NCBI RefSeq assembly: GCF_900103605.1 | Contig: NZ_FNHY01000006.1 | Span: 1-64,000, forward strand | Length of the DNA stretch: 64,000 bases | Reading direction: 5' to 3' | From: Psychrobacillus sp. OK028 | Lineage (GTDB): Bacteria > Bacillota > Bacilli > Bacillales_A > Planococcaceae | In this document: positions 50,153-58,700 of the stretch, in pieces | Numbering within the stretch: the stretch's first letter is position 1 | Layout: every line of letters starts with the position of its first letter | The notes under the pieces: model-generated | The model's database searches: none | What the model saw: the letters and a program-made list of their open reading frames with translations, nothing else | What the model was told of the DNA's origin: nothing | Position numbers and translations under genes: made by a program

Positions 50153-51412
50153 TTAATTTACTTTGGCTTTAATAGCCTCTGCTGCAGCATCCGCAGCTTC
50201 TTTAGGAGTTTTCTTGCCTTCCATCATTGTTTGCAACTCTGCTTGGATTAAAGGCATAATTGTACGACCCTCTGGATGAATAACTCCTGGTAATGCATAT
50301 TCTGTATACGTTGCAAGCTGTGCCATATACTTTTGATCTCCAAAAATATCTTTTGCAGATTCTCTTGTTGGAATATATTGCGTAACGGTATTAAATTTCC
50401 TTTGGTTTTCGGCATTCGTCATCACTTTAATAAATTCGGCTGCAGCATCTGGATTATCTGTATTAATAGGAGCTACAAACATCCCAGTAGTTCCATAAGT
50501 AACTTGCTTTTTGTTTTTCAAAGGTGGAGCAATGACAAATTCAAACGTATCTTGACCTAACATACGGCTAACAGAAATACCAGAACCTTGTACGGAAAGC
50601 ATTTTACCGCCATCCCATAATGCATTATGTTCCATCGCTGTAATTGAATCTTTTGGAGTCCATTCTTCCTGGTACATTTTGTTGATAAATTCAAATGCTT
50701 CTACTCCAGCTTCGTTGTTAATCAACACTTCATTATCTGCAGTCAAAACATCCCCGCCAGCTTGCCATAAGAACGGATATAGTGTTCCATTCATAGATCC
50801 ACCACCTTGGAAGCTCGTTGCATAGTAACCTTTTTCTTTTGCTTTTACAGCCCATGCTTCAAACTCATCCCAAGTTGTAGGTAGTTTCGCTGGATCCTCA
50901 CCAATTGCTTTCACAATGTCCACATTGTATAAGTAAGTATATGCTTCTTGAAGAATCGGAAGCCCATATACTTTATCTTTCCAAGTCGTTGAAACTAGTG
51001 CTGAATCCACAAAATCATCCATATCGTTATCTTCTAGATACGGATCTAATTCTAATAGCATCCCAGCATCTGCATATTGTGGCATTTGGTCTGGAATAAC
51101 ATAAAATACATCTGGTCCATTATTAGCAGCAAGAGCAGTAAGAACCTTTTGATCTCTATTTGCCCAAGGAATTTGTTCAAAGTTTACCTTTACACCTGTT
51201 TCCTCTTCATATGCAGCAATTATTTCATTCCACATGACACCTTCTGTTTCCTGATCACCTGTAAATGGATGAGCCCATACTGTAATTTCTCCTGAAAGAC
51301 CTTCTTCGCTAGTACCCTCTTTTGGTTTATCTCCCTCTGCTCCTTCATCGCTACAAGCAGCTATTAAAGCACCAAATAACAATAGTAATAGAACTAAACT
51401 AAATTTCTTCAT
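50153..51412 (-). CDS. ABC sugar-binding lipoprotein (family 1)
   Basis: About 419 residues. Lipoprotein signal: MKKFSLVLLLLLFGALIAAC, lipobox LIAAC, Cys20. The mature protein has the solute-binding layout, with ITVWAHPFTGDQ near the start, LTALAANNGPDVFYVIPDQ (about 95) and DNPDAAAEFIKVMTNAENQRKFN in the last third. Start ATG 51412, 8 nt after GAGGGG; the TTG 18 nt upstream is less likely. First gene of the importer operon. The ligand is presumably the sugar processed by the adjacent enzymes. Confidence 0.9.
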   Translation of the reverse strand: MKKFSLVLLLLLFGALIAACSDEGAEGDKPKEGTSEEGLSGEITVWAHPFTGDQETEGVMWNEIIAAYEEETGVKVNFEQIPWANRDQKVLTALAANNGPDVFYVIPDQMPQYADAGMLLELDPYLEDNDMDDFVDSALVSTTWKDKVYGLPILQEAYTYLYNVDIVKAIGEDPAKLPTTWDEFEAWAVKAKEKGYYATSFQGGGSMNGTLYPFLWQAGGDVLTADNEVLINNEAGVEAFEFINKMYQEEWTPKDSITAMEHNALWDGGKMLSVQGSGISVSRMLGQDTFEFVIAPPLKNKKQVTYGTTGMFVAPINTDNPDAAAEFIKVMTNAENQRKFNTVTQYIPTRESAKDIFGDQKYMAQLATYTEYALPGVIHPEGRTIMPLIQAELQTMMEGKKTPKEAADAAAEAIKAKVN

Positions 51413-51628
51413 CTCTTTGACCCCTCTCAAATTAGTTAATACGACATCCCCAGTGTCTGATAACCTATCACTATATTATTTAGGCCTCCCTCCAATTAGA
51501 AAAACATTTATTCAAATGAAATAAGAGTCTTATAACAATTCATAACACTTATCTCAATTCATCCGATTTAAAATTAACAGAAATTACTAAATAATTCGTT
51601 AACTTTTTAAAAGCATATATTATTTTTT

Positions 51629-51659
51629 ATAAAGAGACAAGTCTATTAAGTGTCTTTAA
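51629..51659. promoter_or_regulatory. TGTCTTTAA box and inverted partner between importer and yesL-like genes
   Basis: TGTCTTTAA at 51651-51659 with an imperfect inverted copy ATAAAGAGACA at 51629-51639. It sits directly upstream of a possible -35 (TTGAGG, 51660) for the plus-strand DUF624 gene and about 240 bp upstream of the binding-protein gene. It links this block to the regulator at 45995. Confidence 0.5.
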
Positions 51660-51747
51660 TTGAGGACGAGAAAATATTGTTCTGATTATTTGTTATTGCC
51701 TTTTGATCCATTCTTACATATAGTATTTTCAAGAAGGGACTGGTCTA

Positions 51748-52383
51748 ATGAATTGGGAAAATTTTAGTACACTAGCTTATAAAATAATGACTTTGGCATA
51801 CATAAATTTACTATGGATTCTTTTTAGCATCGTGGGCTTAGGTATTTTTGGTCTATTTCCGGCAACTACAGCAATGTATGCTATCACTCGAAAATTAATC
51901 ATTGGGGAAACTAATTTTAAAATCTTTTCTGTGTTTTGGGGTTATTTCAGAAAAGACTTTCTAAAAGCAAATGGTTTTGGCGTCATTATAGTCATCACCG
52001 TTTACATTTTATATTTAGACTTTATGTTTGTAATACAAAAGAATGATTTCCAATTTCTATTACCAATTTTCTTATTTATTTTAATAGCTTTTATAGTCAC
52101 ATTAATATTTTTATTTCCAGTGTATACACATTTTAATTTACGTTTTTTCCATTACATAAAACAATCTTTCTTCATAGCCATCACATCGCCGGTTGAATTA
52201 ATGGCAATCAGTGCTTCAGCGATCGTAATCTATTTTTTACTGACACTCTTCCCAGGAGCTATCCCCTTATTCTCTGGTAGTGTTTTTGCTTATATTTCTA
52301 CTTTTCTAAGCTTTAGAGCCTTTGAACGAATAGAAAAAAAGAAAAACACACAATTACTAAAGTCCACTAACGAGTTTCGATAG
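51748..52383 (+). CDS. DUF624 (YesL-family) membrane protein
   Basis: A 211-residue protein with about five membrane helices. N-terminal YKIMTLAYINLLWILFSIVGLGIFGLFPATTAMYAITRK is the DUF624 signature. YesL-type proteins are found almost only next to ABC sugar importers of Bacillales, and their exact role is unknown. It is divergent from the binding-protein operon. The start is ATG with AAGGGAC upstream, followed by a terminator. Confidence 0.85.
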   Translation: MNWENFSTLAYKIMTLAYINLLWILFSIVGLGIFGLFPATTAMYAITRKLIIGETNFKIFSVFWGYFRKDFLKANGFGVIIVITVYILYLDFMFVIQKNDFQFLLPIFLFILIAFIVTLIFLFPVYTHFNLRFFHYIKQSFFIAITSPVELMAISASAIVIYFLLTLFPGAIPLFSGSVFAYISTFLSFRAFERIEKKKNTQLLKSTNEFR

Positions 52384-52401
52384 TGCAGTACAAAACGAGT
52401 A

Positions 52402-52436
52402 GAGCATCGCGATTAATATTGCGGTGCTCATTTTTT
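52402..52436 (+). terminator. terminator of the DUF624 gene
   Basis: GAGCATCGC/GCGGTGCTC stem (one G-T pair), loop of 10, then ATTTTTT. Confidence 0.85.
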
Positions 52437-52499
52437 AAAAAGATAAGATAGTATATAAAAATGTCTCGTTAACACTGGGTAAGGAGACTAGTAAGAATA

Positions 52500-52930
52500 A
52501 ATAATGCTATGATTTCCGTTTCCGGTGGAGACAAAGGAACGATGACTAAGAGCGCCACCTCGTGTGGTAACGCCTTCGTGAGGTGAGTGATGAGCTAACA
52601 CCTTCGCTAGCGCATCGTTGTGATAACTCATCTGTCTCACAAGCACGAGGGAGAGACTACAGGCTCGAGCAGTGCCCACGGAAAGCGTCCGACCAGAGCT
52701 ACAATGGCATATCTGGGTTTTGTTCTTAAAGAACTGGGCGTCTTTTGCCCGGTTTTTCTTATTTCCGTTACTTGCGTTCGTATGTATTTTACTCTAGGAC
52801 CGCATTGCTTTACTCGCTTTCCCTCTGTTTTTACTCGTTCTCATTTGTTGACTACTCTCACTTTGGTATCAAATACTCTCACTCAGGATTTTTTTACCAA
52901 TCGACCTTTCACTCCTCTTGTTTGTTTTGA
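52500..52930. repeat. intergenic repeat block: structured G/C-rich part plus ACTCTC-type part
   Basis: 52500-52720 is a G/C-richer stretch with several hairpins (for example CACCTC...GAGGTG at about 52557-52583) that can be read as a frame on the minus strand but looks like a dispersed intergenic repeat. 52780-52920 holds TTTACTC/TACTCTCA units like those at 19622-19829. No gene is supported between 52437 and 52991. Confidence 0.55.
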
Positions 52931-52991
52931 AAATCCGTTGTACTATTAATTGTTTGCTTTGTACATAGAAATAGAAAGTTTGGTGGAATAA

Positions 52992-53924
52992 ATGAATACA
53001 AAAGCATTATCACTTGCACTTTTCACTGTAGCTATTTGGGGGTCTTCTTTTGCGGCAATTAGCGCCAGTTTACAGGGTGGCTATTCTGCAGGTCATTTAA
53101 TATTAGTACGATTTCTAATTGCTTCTATTATATTTCTAGTTATCGCACTTTGGCCTGGAGTTAAGTTTCAACTACCACAAAAGGAAGATATACTTAAAAT
53201 AAGTCTTCTCGGTTTTATTGGGATTAATATATACCATCTTTGTGTTACATTCGGACAACTATCGATTTCTGCTGGGACCGCTGGTATGCTGATTGGTTCT
53301 GCTCCTATCTTCACAACAATTATTGCGATCATTGTTTTAAAAGAGCGTTTAGGCACAATTGGTTGGTTGGGTTTAGCATTTGGTTTTATCGGTATCATTC
53401 TAATTGCATTAGGCACAGGCGGAAGCTCTTTAAGTATTTCACCAGGTGTGTTTTTAGTTCTTATTGCTGCCTTTTCAACTGCAATCTTTTTTGTTTATCA
53501 AAAGCCTTTATTTAAAAAATATAGCGCTATTGAATTGACTGCTTATTTTACTTGGGTAGGAACTATTCCATTTTTGTTCTTTTCACCTGGACTTATCGAA
53601 GGAATTCAACAAGCGACATTAGAGGCTAATTTATCTGCCATTTATATAGGAATATTTCCTACTGCTATTGCATATTTAACTTGGGCTATGGCTTTGTCAT
53701 ATAGCGAAGCTAGCTCTGTTTCGAATTCTTTGTACCTCGAGCCGGTCGTTGCGATTATTGTGACATGGATATGGTTGCAGGAGCTTCCTTCGTCCCTTTC
53801 GATTGTCGGAGGATTCATAGCTATTTTGAGTGTCATCATTGTCAATATATTCGGTAAGAAAAATCAGCTAAAGCTTCCACAACAAGCTCCTATCTCTACC
53901 TATGATAAGATGGACATACTTTAA
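52992..53924 (+). CDS. EamA-family (DMT superfamily) transporter
   Basis: A 310-residue protein with ten predicted helices in two EamA repeats (about 5-140 and 150-285). Typical phrases: ALFTVAIWGSSFAAI at the first helix, SAPIFTTIIAIIVLKERLG at the end of repeat 1 and LYLEPVVAIIVTWIWLQE in repeat 2. Members export metabolites or amino acids. The start is ATG with GGTGG upstream. It lies 19 bp before the esterase gene and the two may form an operon. Substrate unknown. Confidence 0.88.
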   Translation: MNTKALSLALFTVAIWGSSFAAISASLQGGYSAGHLILVRFLIASIIFLVIALWPGVKFQLPQKEDILKISLLGFIGINIYHLCVTFGQLSISAGTAGMLIGSAPIFTTIIAIIVLKERLGTIGWLGLAFGFIGIILIALGTGGSSLSISPGVFLVLIAAFSTAIFFVYQKPLFKKYSAIELTAYFTWVGTIPFLFFSPGLIEGIQQATLEANLSAIYIGIFPTAIAYLTWAMALSYSEASSVSNSLYLEPVVAIIVTWIWLQELPSSLSIVGGFIAILSVIIVNIFGKKNQLKLPQQAPISTYDKMDIL

Positions 53925-53943
53925 CGGAAGGGAATGAAGATAG

Positions 53944-54573
53944 ATGAAATCACCTTTTACTTTTAACCATACAGCTCCTAAAAACACTGACCAAAAACAA
54001 CCAGCGTTATTTCTATTACATGGTATGGGTAGTAATGAAGCAGACCTACCACAGCTAGTGAAGGAATTCGAAGGCACACATCATATTTTTAGCTTACGTG
54101 GTCCAATCGTTCATAAACCCGGTTATGCATTTTTCCTGATTGAAGAAATCGGAAAGCCTGTGAGGGACGTTTTCGATCAGGTTGTAACGCATATTCAAGC
54201 ATTTATTCGTGAAGCTATTGTCGAATACAACTTAGATCCGAATGACATTACATTACTAGGATTTAGTCAAGGAGCAATCCTTTCCCAAACAGTGGCACTA
54301 ACAATGGGAGATGAAATTAGTAGAGTGGTTGCTTTAAGCGGATATATTCCTGCGTTTGTTAAAACGGAATATAGCAAGCGTAATATTGATCACTTATCCA
54401 TCTTCATCTCACATGGTGATTATGACTATGTCATCCCATCACAATGGGGACTCGACAGTAAAGAGTTTTTTGAAGCTACGGGAGCGAAAGTGACTTTTAA
54501 AACGTATAACGAAGGGCACGGGGTGACTCCAGAGAACCATCGAGACTTAGTTGCATTTTTAAAAAACAAATAA
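53944..54573 (+). CDS. alpha/beta-hydrolase esterase (phospholipase/carboxylesterase family)
   Basis: A 209-residue small serine esterase. LFLLHGMGSNEADLP is the oxyanion strand, GFSQGAIL the nucleophile elbow (Ser about 118), HGDYDYVIP carries the acidic residue and NEGHGV the His. The size fits the predicted-esterase family with YodD-like proteins. It probably hydrolyses a carboxylic ester in the cytoplasm. The start is ATG with GGAAGGG upstream. It ends in a good terminator. Confidence 0.86.
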   Translation: MKSPFTFNHTAPKNTDQKQPALFLLHGMGSNEADLPQLVKEFEGTHHIFSLRGPIVHKPGYAFFLIEEIGKPVRDVFDQVVTHIQAFIREAIVEYNLDPNDITLLGFSQGAILSQTVALTMGDEISRVVALSGYIPAFVKTEYSKRNIDHLSIFISHGDYDYVIPSQWGLDSKEFFEATGAKVTFKTYNEGHGVTPENHRDLVAFLKNK

Positions 54574-54579
54574 TTACTG

Positions 54580-54636
54580 AACAAGGCTAAAAATTATGTT
54601 AAGCGCACATATATTTTTCAGCCTTGTTTTTTATTT
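54580..54636 (+). terminator. terminator of the esterase gene
   Basis: AACAAGGCT (54580-54588)/AGCCTTGTT (54620-54628) stem with T-run TTTTTTATTTTT. The rest of 54637-54880 shows no gene. Confidence 0.7.
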
Positions 54637-54883
54637 TTCATCAGAGTCAATTCGATATTACCTATTTAATTTTCAATCACACAAATATTTACTGTATTTC
54701 GTATTTTTTTATTCGTTTTAATAAGTTAATCCTGTTAATCGCAGCGGAAATGAGCGTTGTTTGGATTTCACACTGAAAATTATTCTTCTAGCTCGTAATT
54801 TACCCTATTCAACTTAATAGCAAATACTGAAAAATTCTGATAAAATTACACTATCCTTTGCATAACAATGCGTTGGTTTTTTT

Positions 54884-54910
54884 TGAAACTTATTAGATCG
54901 TTTCCTCGTA
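54884..54910 (+). promoter_or_regulatory. ECF-sigma (SigW/SigM-type) promoter of the terD pair
   Basis: TGAAAC (54884-54889), 17 bp, CGTA (54907-54910). The elements match the envelope-stress ECF consensus TGAAAC-N16/17-CGTA. The B. subtilis yceC operon is known to be under such sigma factors. Confidence 0.55.
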
Positions 54911-54942
54911 TATATGGTAGGACTAAAATTGGAGGTAATAGA

Positions 54943-55557
54943 ATGGGCATTAATTTAGTTAAGGGTCAAAAAATTGATTTAACAAAGGGCAGGTCTTCCC
55001 TATCAAGCGTTATGGTAGGACTAGGATGGGACCCTGTTGAAAAGAAAAAAAGTGGTGGATTTTTAGGCGGACTTTTAGGTGGTGGAGGCGGCGGAGCAGC
55101 CATTGATTGCGACGCATCTGTACTTCTTTTAGATGAAAAAGGTAAATTAGTATCTAAGCAACATGTTATATATTTTGGAAACAAAACAAGTCAAGATGGT
55201 AGCGTTGTCCACTCTGGTGATAATTTAACTGGAGACGGTGACGGTGATGACGAAGTGATTAACGTGAATCTAAGTGCTATTTCGCCATCTGTACATAGAT
55301 TGGTGTTTGTAGTAAACATTTATCAAGCAAAACAAAGAAAACAAGACTTTGGTCTAATTCAAAATGCATTTATCCGTCTAGTGGATAATGGCACAAAAGA
55401 AGAGTTAGTACATTATAATTTAAGTGAAAGCTATGCTGGTAAAACCTCTCTAATTCCAGGAGAGCTATATCGAAATGGCTCTGATTGGAAGTTCTCTGCA
55501 GTTGGAGAAGGTACATTAGATCTTGATATCGGTTCAATCGCAAACAAATACTTATAA
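54943..55557 (+). CDS. TerD-family protein with Gly-rich insert
   Basis: About 204 residues. [16 protein letters not shown] is the standard TerD start. [22 protein letters not shown] holds the Asp-rich Ca-binding loop. In this copy the first Ca loop (DFDLDSS in the sister proteins) is IDCDAS, preceded by an insert rich in Gly (FLGGLLGGGGGGAA, about 43-56). The [11 protein letters not shown] loop of the sisters reads YQAKQRKQDFG. So metal binding may differ. Start ATG 54943, 5 nt from GGAGG; the longer frame upstream has no ribosome site. First gene of the Ter operon, behind an ECF-type promoter. Confidence 0.86.
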   Translation: MGINLVKGQKIDLTKGRSSLSSVMVGLGWDPVEKKKSGGFLGGLLGGGGGGAAIDCDASVLLLDEKGKLVSKQHVIYFGNKTSQDGSVVHSGDNLTGDGDGDDEVINVNLSAISPSVHRLVFVVNIYQAKQRKQDFGLIQNAFIRLVDNGTKEELVHYNLSESYAGKTSLIPGELYRNGSDWKFSAVGEGTLDLDIGSIANKYL

Positions 55558-55570
55558 GGAGTGGTTATAA

Positions 55571-56146
55571 ATGGGCATTAACTTATCAAAAGGACAAAAG
55601 GTAGATTTAACAAAAACGAATCCTGGTTTAGTAAACGTTACAGTTGGTCTAGGCTGGGATACAAATAAATACGATGGTGGTAAAGACTTCGACTTAGACT
55701 CATCTGTATTTCTATTAGGCAGTAACGGCAAATGTTCTTCAGAAGGTGACTTTGTATTCTATAACAACACTACAGGTGGTAATGGATCTGTTGTTCATAC
55801 AGGAGATAACCGCACAGGTGATGGAGACGGAGATGACGAGCAAGTTAACGTGAATTTATCGACTGTACCAGCATCTGTAGATAAAATTGCATTTAGTATT
55901 ACGATCCATGATGCAGAAGCGAGAGGTCAAAACTTTGGTCAAGTAAACAACTCATATGTACGTATTCTAAATGCGGACACACAAGAAGAGTTGATTCGCT
56001 ATGATTTAGGTGAAGACTTCTCCATTGAAACTGCAGTCGTTGTTGGTGAACTATACCGCCATAATAACGAATGGAAATTTAATGCAATCGGAAGCGGATA
56101 CCAAGGCGGTCTTGCTTCATTAGTTACAGATTTCGGCTTGAATTAA
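55571..56146 (+). CDS. TerD-family stress protein
   Basis: A 191-residue canonical TerD protein. [31 protein letters not shown] (Ca loop 1), [19 protein letters not shown] (Ca loop 2) and [20 protein letters not shown] (loop 3) are all intact. These proteins bind Ca2+ and are part of tellurite/chemical-stress and membrane-linked complexes. It starts 13 bp after the Gly-rich terD gene, is co-transcribed, and is followed by a strong terminator. The start is ATG with AAGGAG upstream. Confidence 0.92.
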   Translation: MGINLSKGQKVDLTKTNPGLVNVTVGLGWDTNKYDGGKDFDLDSSVFLLGSNGKCSSEGDFVFYNNTTGGNGSVVHTGDNRTGDGDGDDEQVNVNLSTVPASVDKIAFSITIHDAEARGQNFGQVNNSYVRILNADTQEELIRYDLGEDFSIETAVVVGELYRHNNEWKFNAIGSGYQGGLASLVTDFGLN

Positions 56147-56157
56147 TAACTTCTCAC

Positions 56158-56192
56158 AAAAAGCAAGGGCATGCTTCCTTGCTTTTTGTTTT
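56158..56192 (+). terminator. terminator of the terD pair
   Basis: Perfect 11-bp stem AAAAAGCAAGG (56158-56168)/CCTTGCTTTTT (56177-56187), loop 8, then GTTTT. It separates the terD pair from the second Ter operon. Confidence 0.88.
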
Positions 56193-56263
56193 AGTATCTG
56201 AAGAAAGTAAGTGGTATTTGGGTATACCTAATAACTCCTTCTTCCTTCTTAGGAGTGGAAAAT

Positions 56264-57382
56264 ATGAGACAATTTAAAGGGGTTAGTGAGAAAGAGATTT
56301 ATCGATTCTTTCATATACCACCTAGCGACTTTTCCAAAAACTTGGAAAGAAAAAAATTAGGGATGGCTATGGGAGCAGCTTTATACTTACCAGGTTCAAT
56401 GCCCAATTTCATCGATAAACTACTAAACAAGCATTTGCAGAACTTAACTAGCACTATCATTTGTTTGGAGGATGCCGTTTCTGATTCAGACCTTTTAGAA
56501 GCAGAACAAAATGTAGTACAAGAAATAAAAAAGCTGGAGCAAAATAGCTCACTTACGAATGACATCCCTCTCCTATTTGTCCGAATTAGAAACGTTCAAC
56601 ATTTAGAAAAAATGGCTACTTTATTAGGAAGTACGATTCGATTTATTACAGGCTTCGTTTTTCCAAAATGCACTTCTCAGAATGCAGAAAGCTTTTTTTT
56701 ATGTCTACAAAAATTAAACCTTCAACATGCTATTCAATTATATGCCTTACCCATTTTGGAAACGAAAGAAATTATTTATACAGAATTTAGAGAGCAAGAA
56801 CTTTCTAAACTATATACGATTTTTAAGCAGTTTGAGGATCTTGTACTCACTATACGAGTTGGAGCGACAGATTTCACTAGCCTGTTTAGTCAAAGACGTC
56901 CTGGAAATAGAACAATCTATGATCTACTGCTAGTTACCAATTGTTTGACCGATATATTGAACAAATTTAATCGTAAAGAGGATAACTTTGTCGTTTCTGG
57001 ACCTGTTTATGAGTATTTTGAATCCCAAGATTCTTTTCGGTTATTCACCGATGCAAATAGTATAGAATTCGTTTTATGGAATGAAGTTCAACTCGACGTT
57101 TTAAATGGCTTTTACGGGAAAACCTGTATTCACCCATCTCAAATTGACATTGTGAATAGTGGATATATTGTGCCTAAGGAGTTATTTGAAGACGCATGTT
57201 TAATCGTAGAAAATGGAGCAGAAACTAACGGTGTTTTGCGAAGTGCTGCTAGAAACAAAATGAATGAGGTTAAACCTCACTACAGCTGGGCGACGAAGAT
57301 TATTGCCCAAGCAGAAATATATGGGGTGCTAAAAGAAAATGTTACATCACTCGACTTCCTTCAATACATCAAAAACCTATAG
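56264..57382 (+). CDS. HpcH/HpaI aldolase/citrate-lyase-beta-like protein of the Ter module
   Basis: About 372 residues, a CitE-like TIM barrel. Seen: IICLEDAVSDSDLLEAEQN (metal Glu/Asp), LLFVRIRNVQHL, GFVFPKC, LPILETKEIIY, RVGATDFTSLF and GKTCIHPSQIDIVN, the standard CitE order. It probably cleaves or makes a C-C bond of an acyl-CoA-like or sugar acid. In Ter modules this gene accompanies phosphoribosyltransferases, as here. Start ATG 56264, 8 nt after AGGAG. The next gene starts 44 nt before its stop. Confidence 0.85.
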   Translation: MRQFKGVSEKEIYRFFHIPPSDFSKNLERKKLGMAMGAALYLPGSMPNFIDKLLNKHLQNLTSTIICLEDAVSDSDLLEAEQNVVQEIKKLEQNSSLTNDIPLLFVRIRNVQHLEKMATLLGSTIRFITGFVFPKCTSQNAESFFLCLQKLNLQHAIQLYALPILETKEIIYTEFREQELSKLYTIFKQFEDLVLTIRVGATDFTSLFSQRRPGNRTIYDLLLVTNCLTDILNKFNRKEDNFVVSGPVYEYFESQDSFRLFTDANSIEFVLWNEVQLDVLNGFYGKTCIHPSQIDIVNSGYIVPKELFEDACLIVENGAETNGVLRSAARNKMNEVKPHYSWATKIIAQAEIYGVLKENVTSLDFLQYIKNL

Positions 57383-58700
57383 CTTACATGAAGATTTAAA
57401 GCTTGTTATCGATATTAGAAAGAATCCGTATAATTTATCACCAGATGCACTTTTCCAAATGGCCGTAAGAATAAATAAAAAACGTCAATTTTTATTCGTA
57501 AGTCGACTTCTTGGTAAGCATTTAGCGGTAGATCCGGCCATCTCCCTTGGGACAGGCACTATTTTAGCTTCTATGCTTATGGAGGATGAAGGTTTGGAAG
57601 GTCATCCATTAGTGAATGAACTCGTTCAGATGATCAATTCAGAAAAACCCGACCGAGAACTGAGTATGGAATCCTTAAAATTCAAGTCCACTTTACCAAA
57701 TAACACAGTCTTCATAGGATTTGCTGAAACAGCAACAGGTCTTGGTCATGCAGTATTTCAACATTTCCAAAACGCTCATTATATTCATACAACAAGAGAA
57801 GAGATCCTACATATGGAACCTTCCTTTTATTTTGAAGAAGAGCATTCACACGCAACCTCTCACAGAGTCTATGCGCCTGAACAAACATTAACAGATGCTG
57901 ACACGATTGTATTAATAGACGATGAAATAACGACTGGTCTTACTCTTTCCAATTTAATCGTTGCATTAAATGATGCTTTTCCTGGCAAAAGATATAAAAT
58001 TTTATCCATATTGGACTGGAGAACAGAAGCACACCAACAAGATTTTATAGATTTGATGAATTCACATAATATTTCTGCTGAAATTATCACTATTATTAGT
58101 GGTCAATTTACACTACAAAATCAAGCAATAATCGAAGAAAAAGAAACTCCCTTTCTTAACAGTTCGCAAACATTCTCTGTATATACGGATGAACAATTAT
58201 CTCAAGAAATAACTTCAAAGCACAGAAGTGAACATGCAAGCTATTGCAACTTCACAGGTAGATTCGGTTTAACAAGTGAGCTTCACGAAAAAATGGCTGA
58301 TTGGATAGAAAGATTTATTAACAAACTCCCTCAGCTACAAAGAGATAAGCCAACTCTAATAATTGGTATCGGTGAAAACATCTATTTCCCGCTTAGATTC
58401 GCACTATCCTTTGGACCAAACACAAAAGTACAAACTACAACTAGAAGTCCAATATTAGCAAAAGCAGAAGAATCTTACCCTATACAGCATAAATGTAAAT
58501 TTAAGCTGCCCGATTCCAATGGGATTGACCAATATTTATACAATCTAGCTGAAGTAGAGGCCGAACAAATTATCGTGATCTCAGAATCTGTTCAAGATTA
58601 TGCTAGTTGGTCCCCCCTTCTTTCTTACTTAGAGAAGTTAGCACCTGTCTCTTGGGTGTCACTTACTCTACCAGAGAGAGGTGATAAAAATGAAGATTAA
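57339..58700 (+). CDS. phosphoribosyltransferase with TRSP domain (Ter module)
   Basis: A 453-residue protein. N-terminal PRTase_2 domain (about 20-230) with the PRPP loop ADTIVLIDDEITTGLTLSNLI (about 185-205). A linker follows. The C-terminal TRSP domain (about 295-450) shows its name motif in VQTTTRSPILAKAEES. In the Ter-associated pathway such enzymes are predicted to build a nucleoside-like metabolite. The start ATG 57339 lies inside the CitE-like gene, with GGGGTG 10 nt upstream; the 3' end overlaps the next gene. Tight overlap means a single coordinated unit. Confidence 0.85.
   Translation: MLHHSTSFNTSKTYSLHEDLKLVIDIRKNPYNLSPDALFQMAVRINKKRQFLFVSRLLGKHLAVDPAISLGTGTILASMLMEDEGLEGHPLVNELVQMINSEKPDRELSMESLKFKSTLPNNTVFIGFAETATGLGHAVFQHFQNAHYIHTTREEILHMEPSFYFEEEHSHATSHRVYAPEQTLTDADTIVLIDDEITTGLTLSNLIVALNDAFPGKRYKILSILDWRTEAHQQDFIDLMNSHNISAEIITIISGQFTLQNQAIIEEKETPFLNSSQTFSVYTDEQLSQEITSKHRSEHASYCNFTGRFGLTSELHEKMADWIERFINKLPQLQRDKPTLIIGIGENIYFPLRFALSFGPNTKVQTTTRSPILAKAEESYPIQHKCKFKLPDSNGIDQYLYNLAEVEAEQIIVISESVQDYASWSPLLSYLEKLAPVSWVSLTLPERGDKNED

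Noticed and set aside
51660-51689. Sigma-A promoter for the DUF624 gene (TTGAGG with TGATTA)
   Set aside because: The -10 is a poor match; mentioned only to locate the regulatory box.
52488-52679. Minus-strand frame of 63 codons
   Set aside because: Lies within a hairpin-rich intergenic repeat; no ribosome site and composition driven by the repeat.
56188-56225. SigB promoter before the second Ter operon (GGGTAT at 56220)
   Set aside because: The nearest GTTT-type -35 is 26 bp away, well outside the 12-15 bp spacing of SigB promoters.
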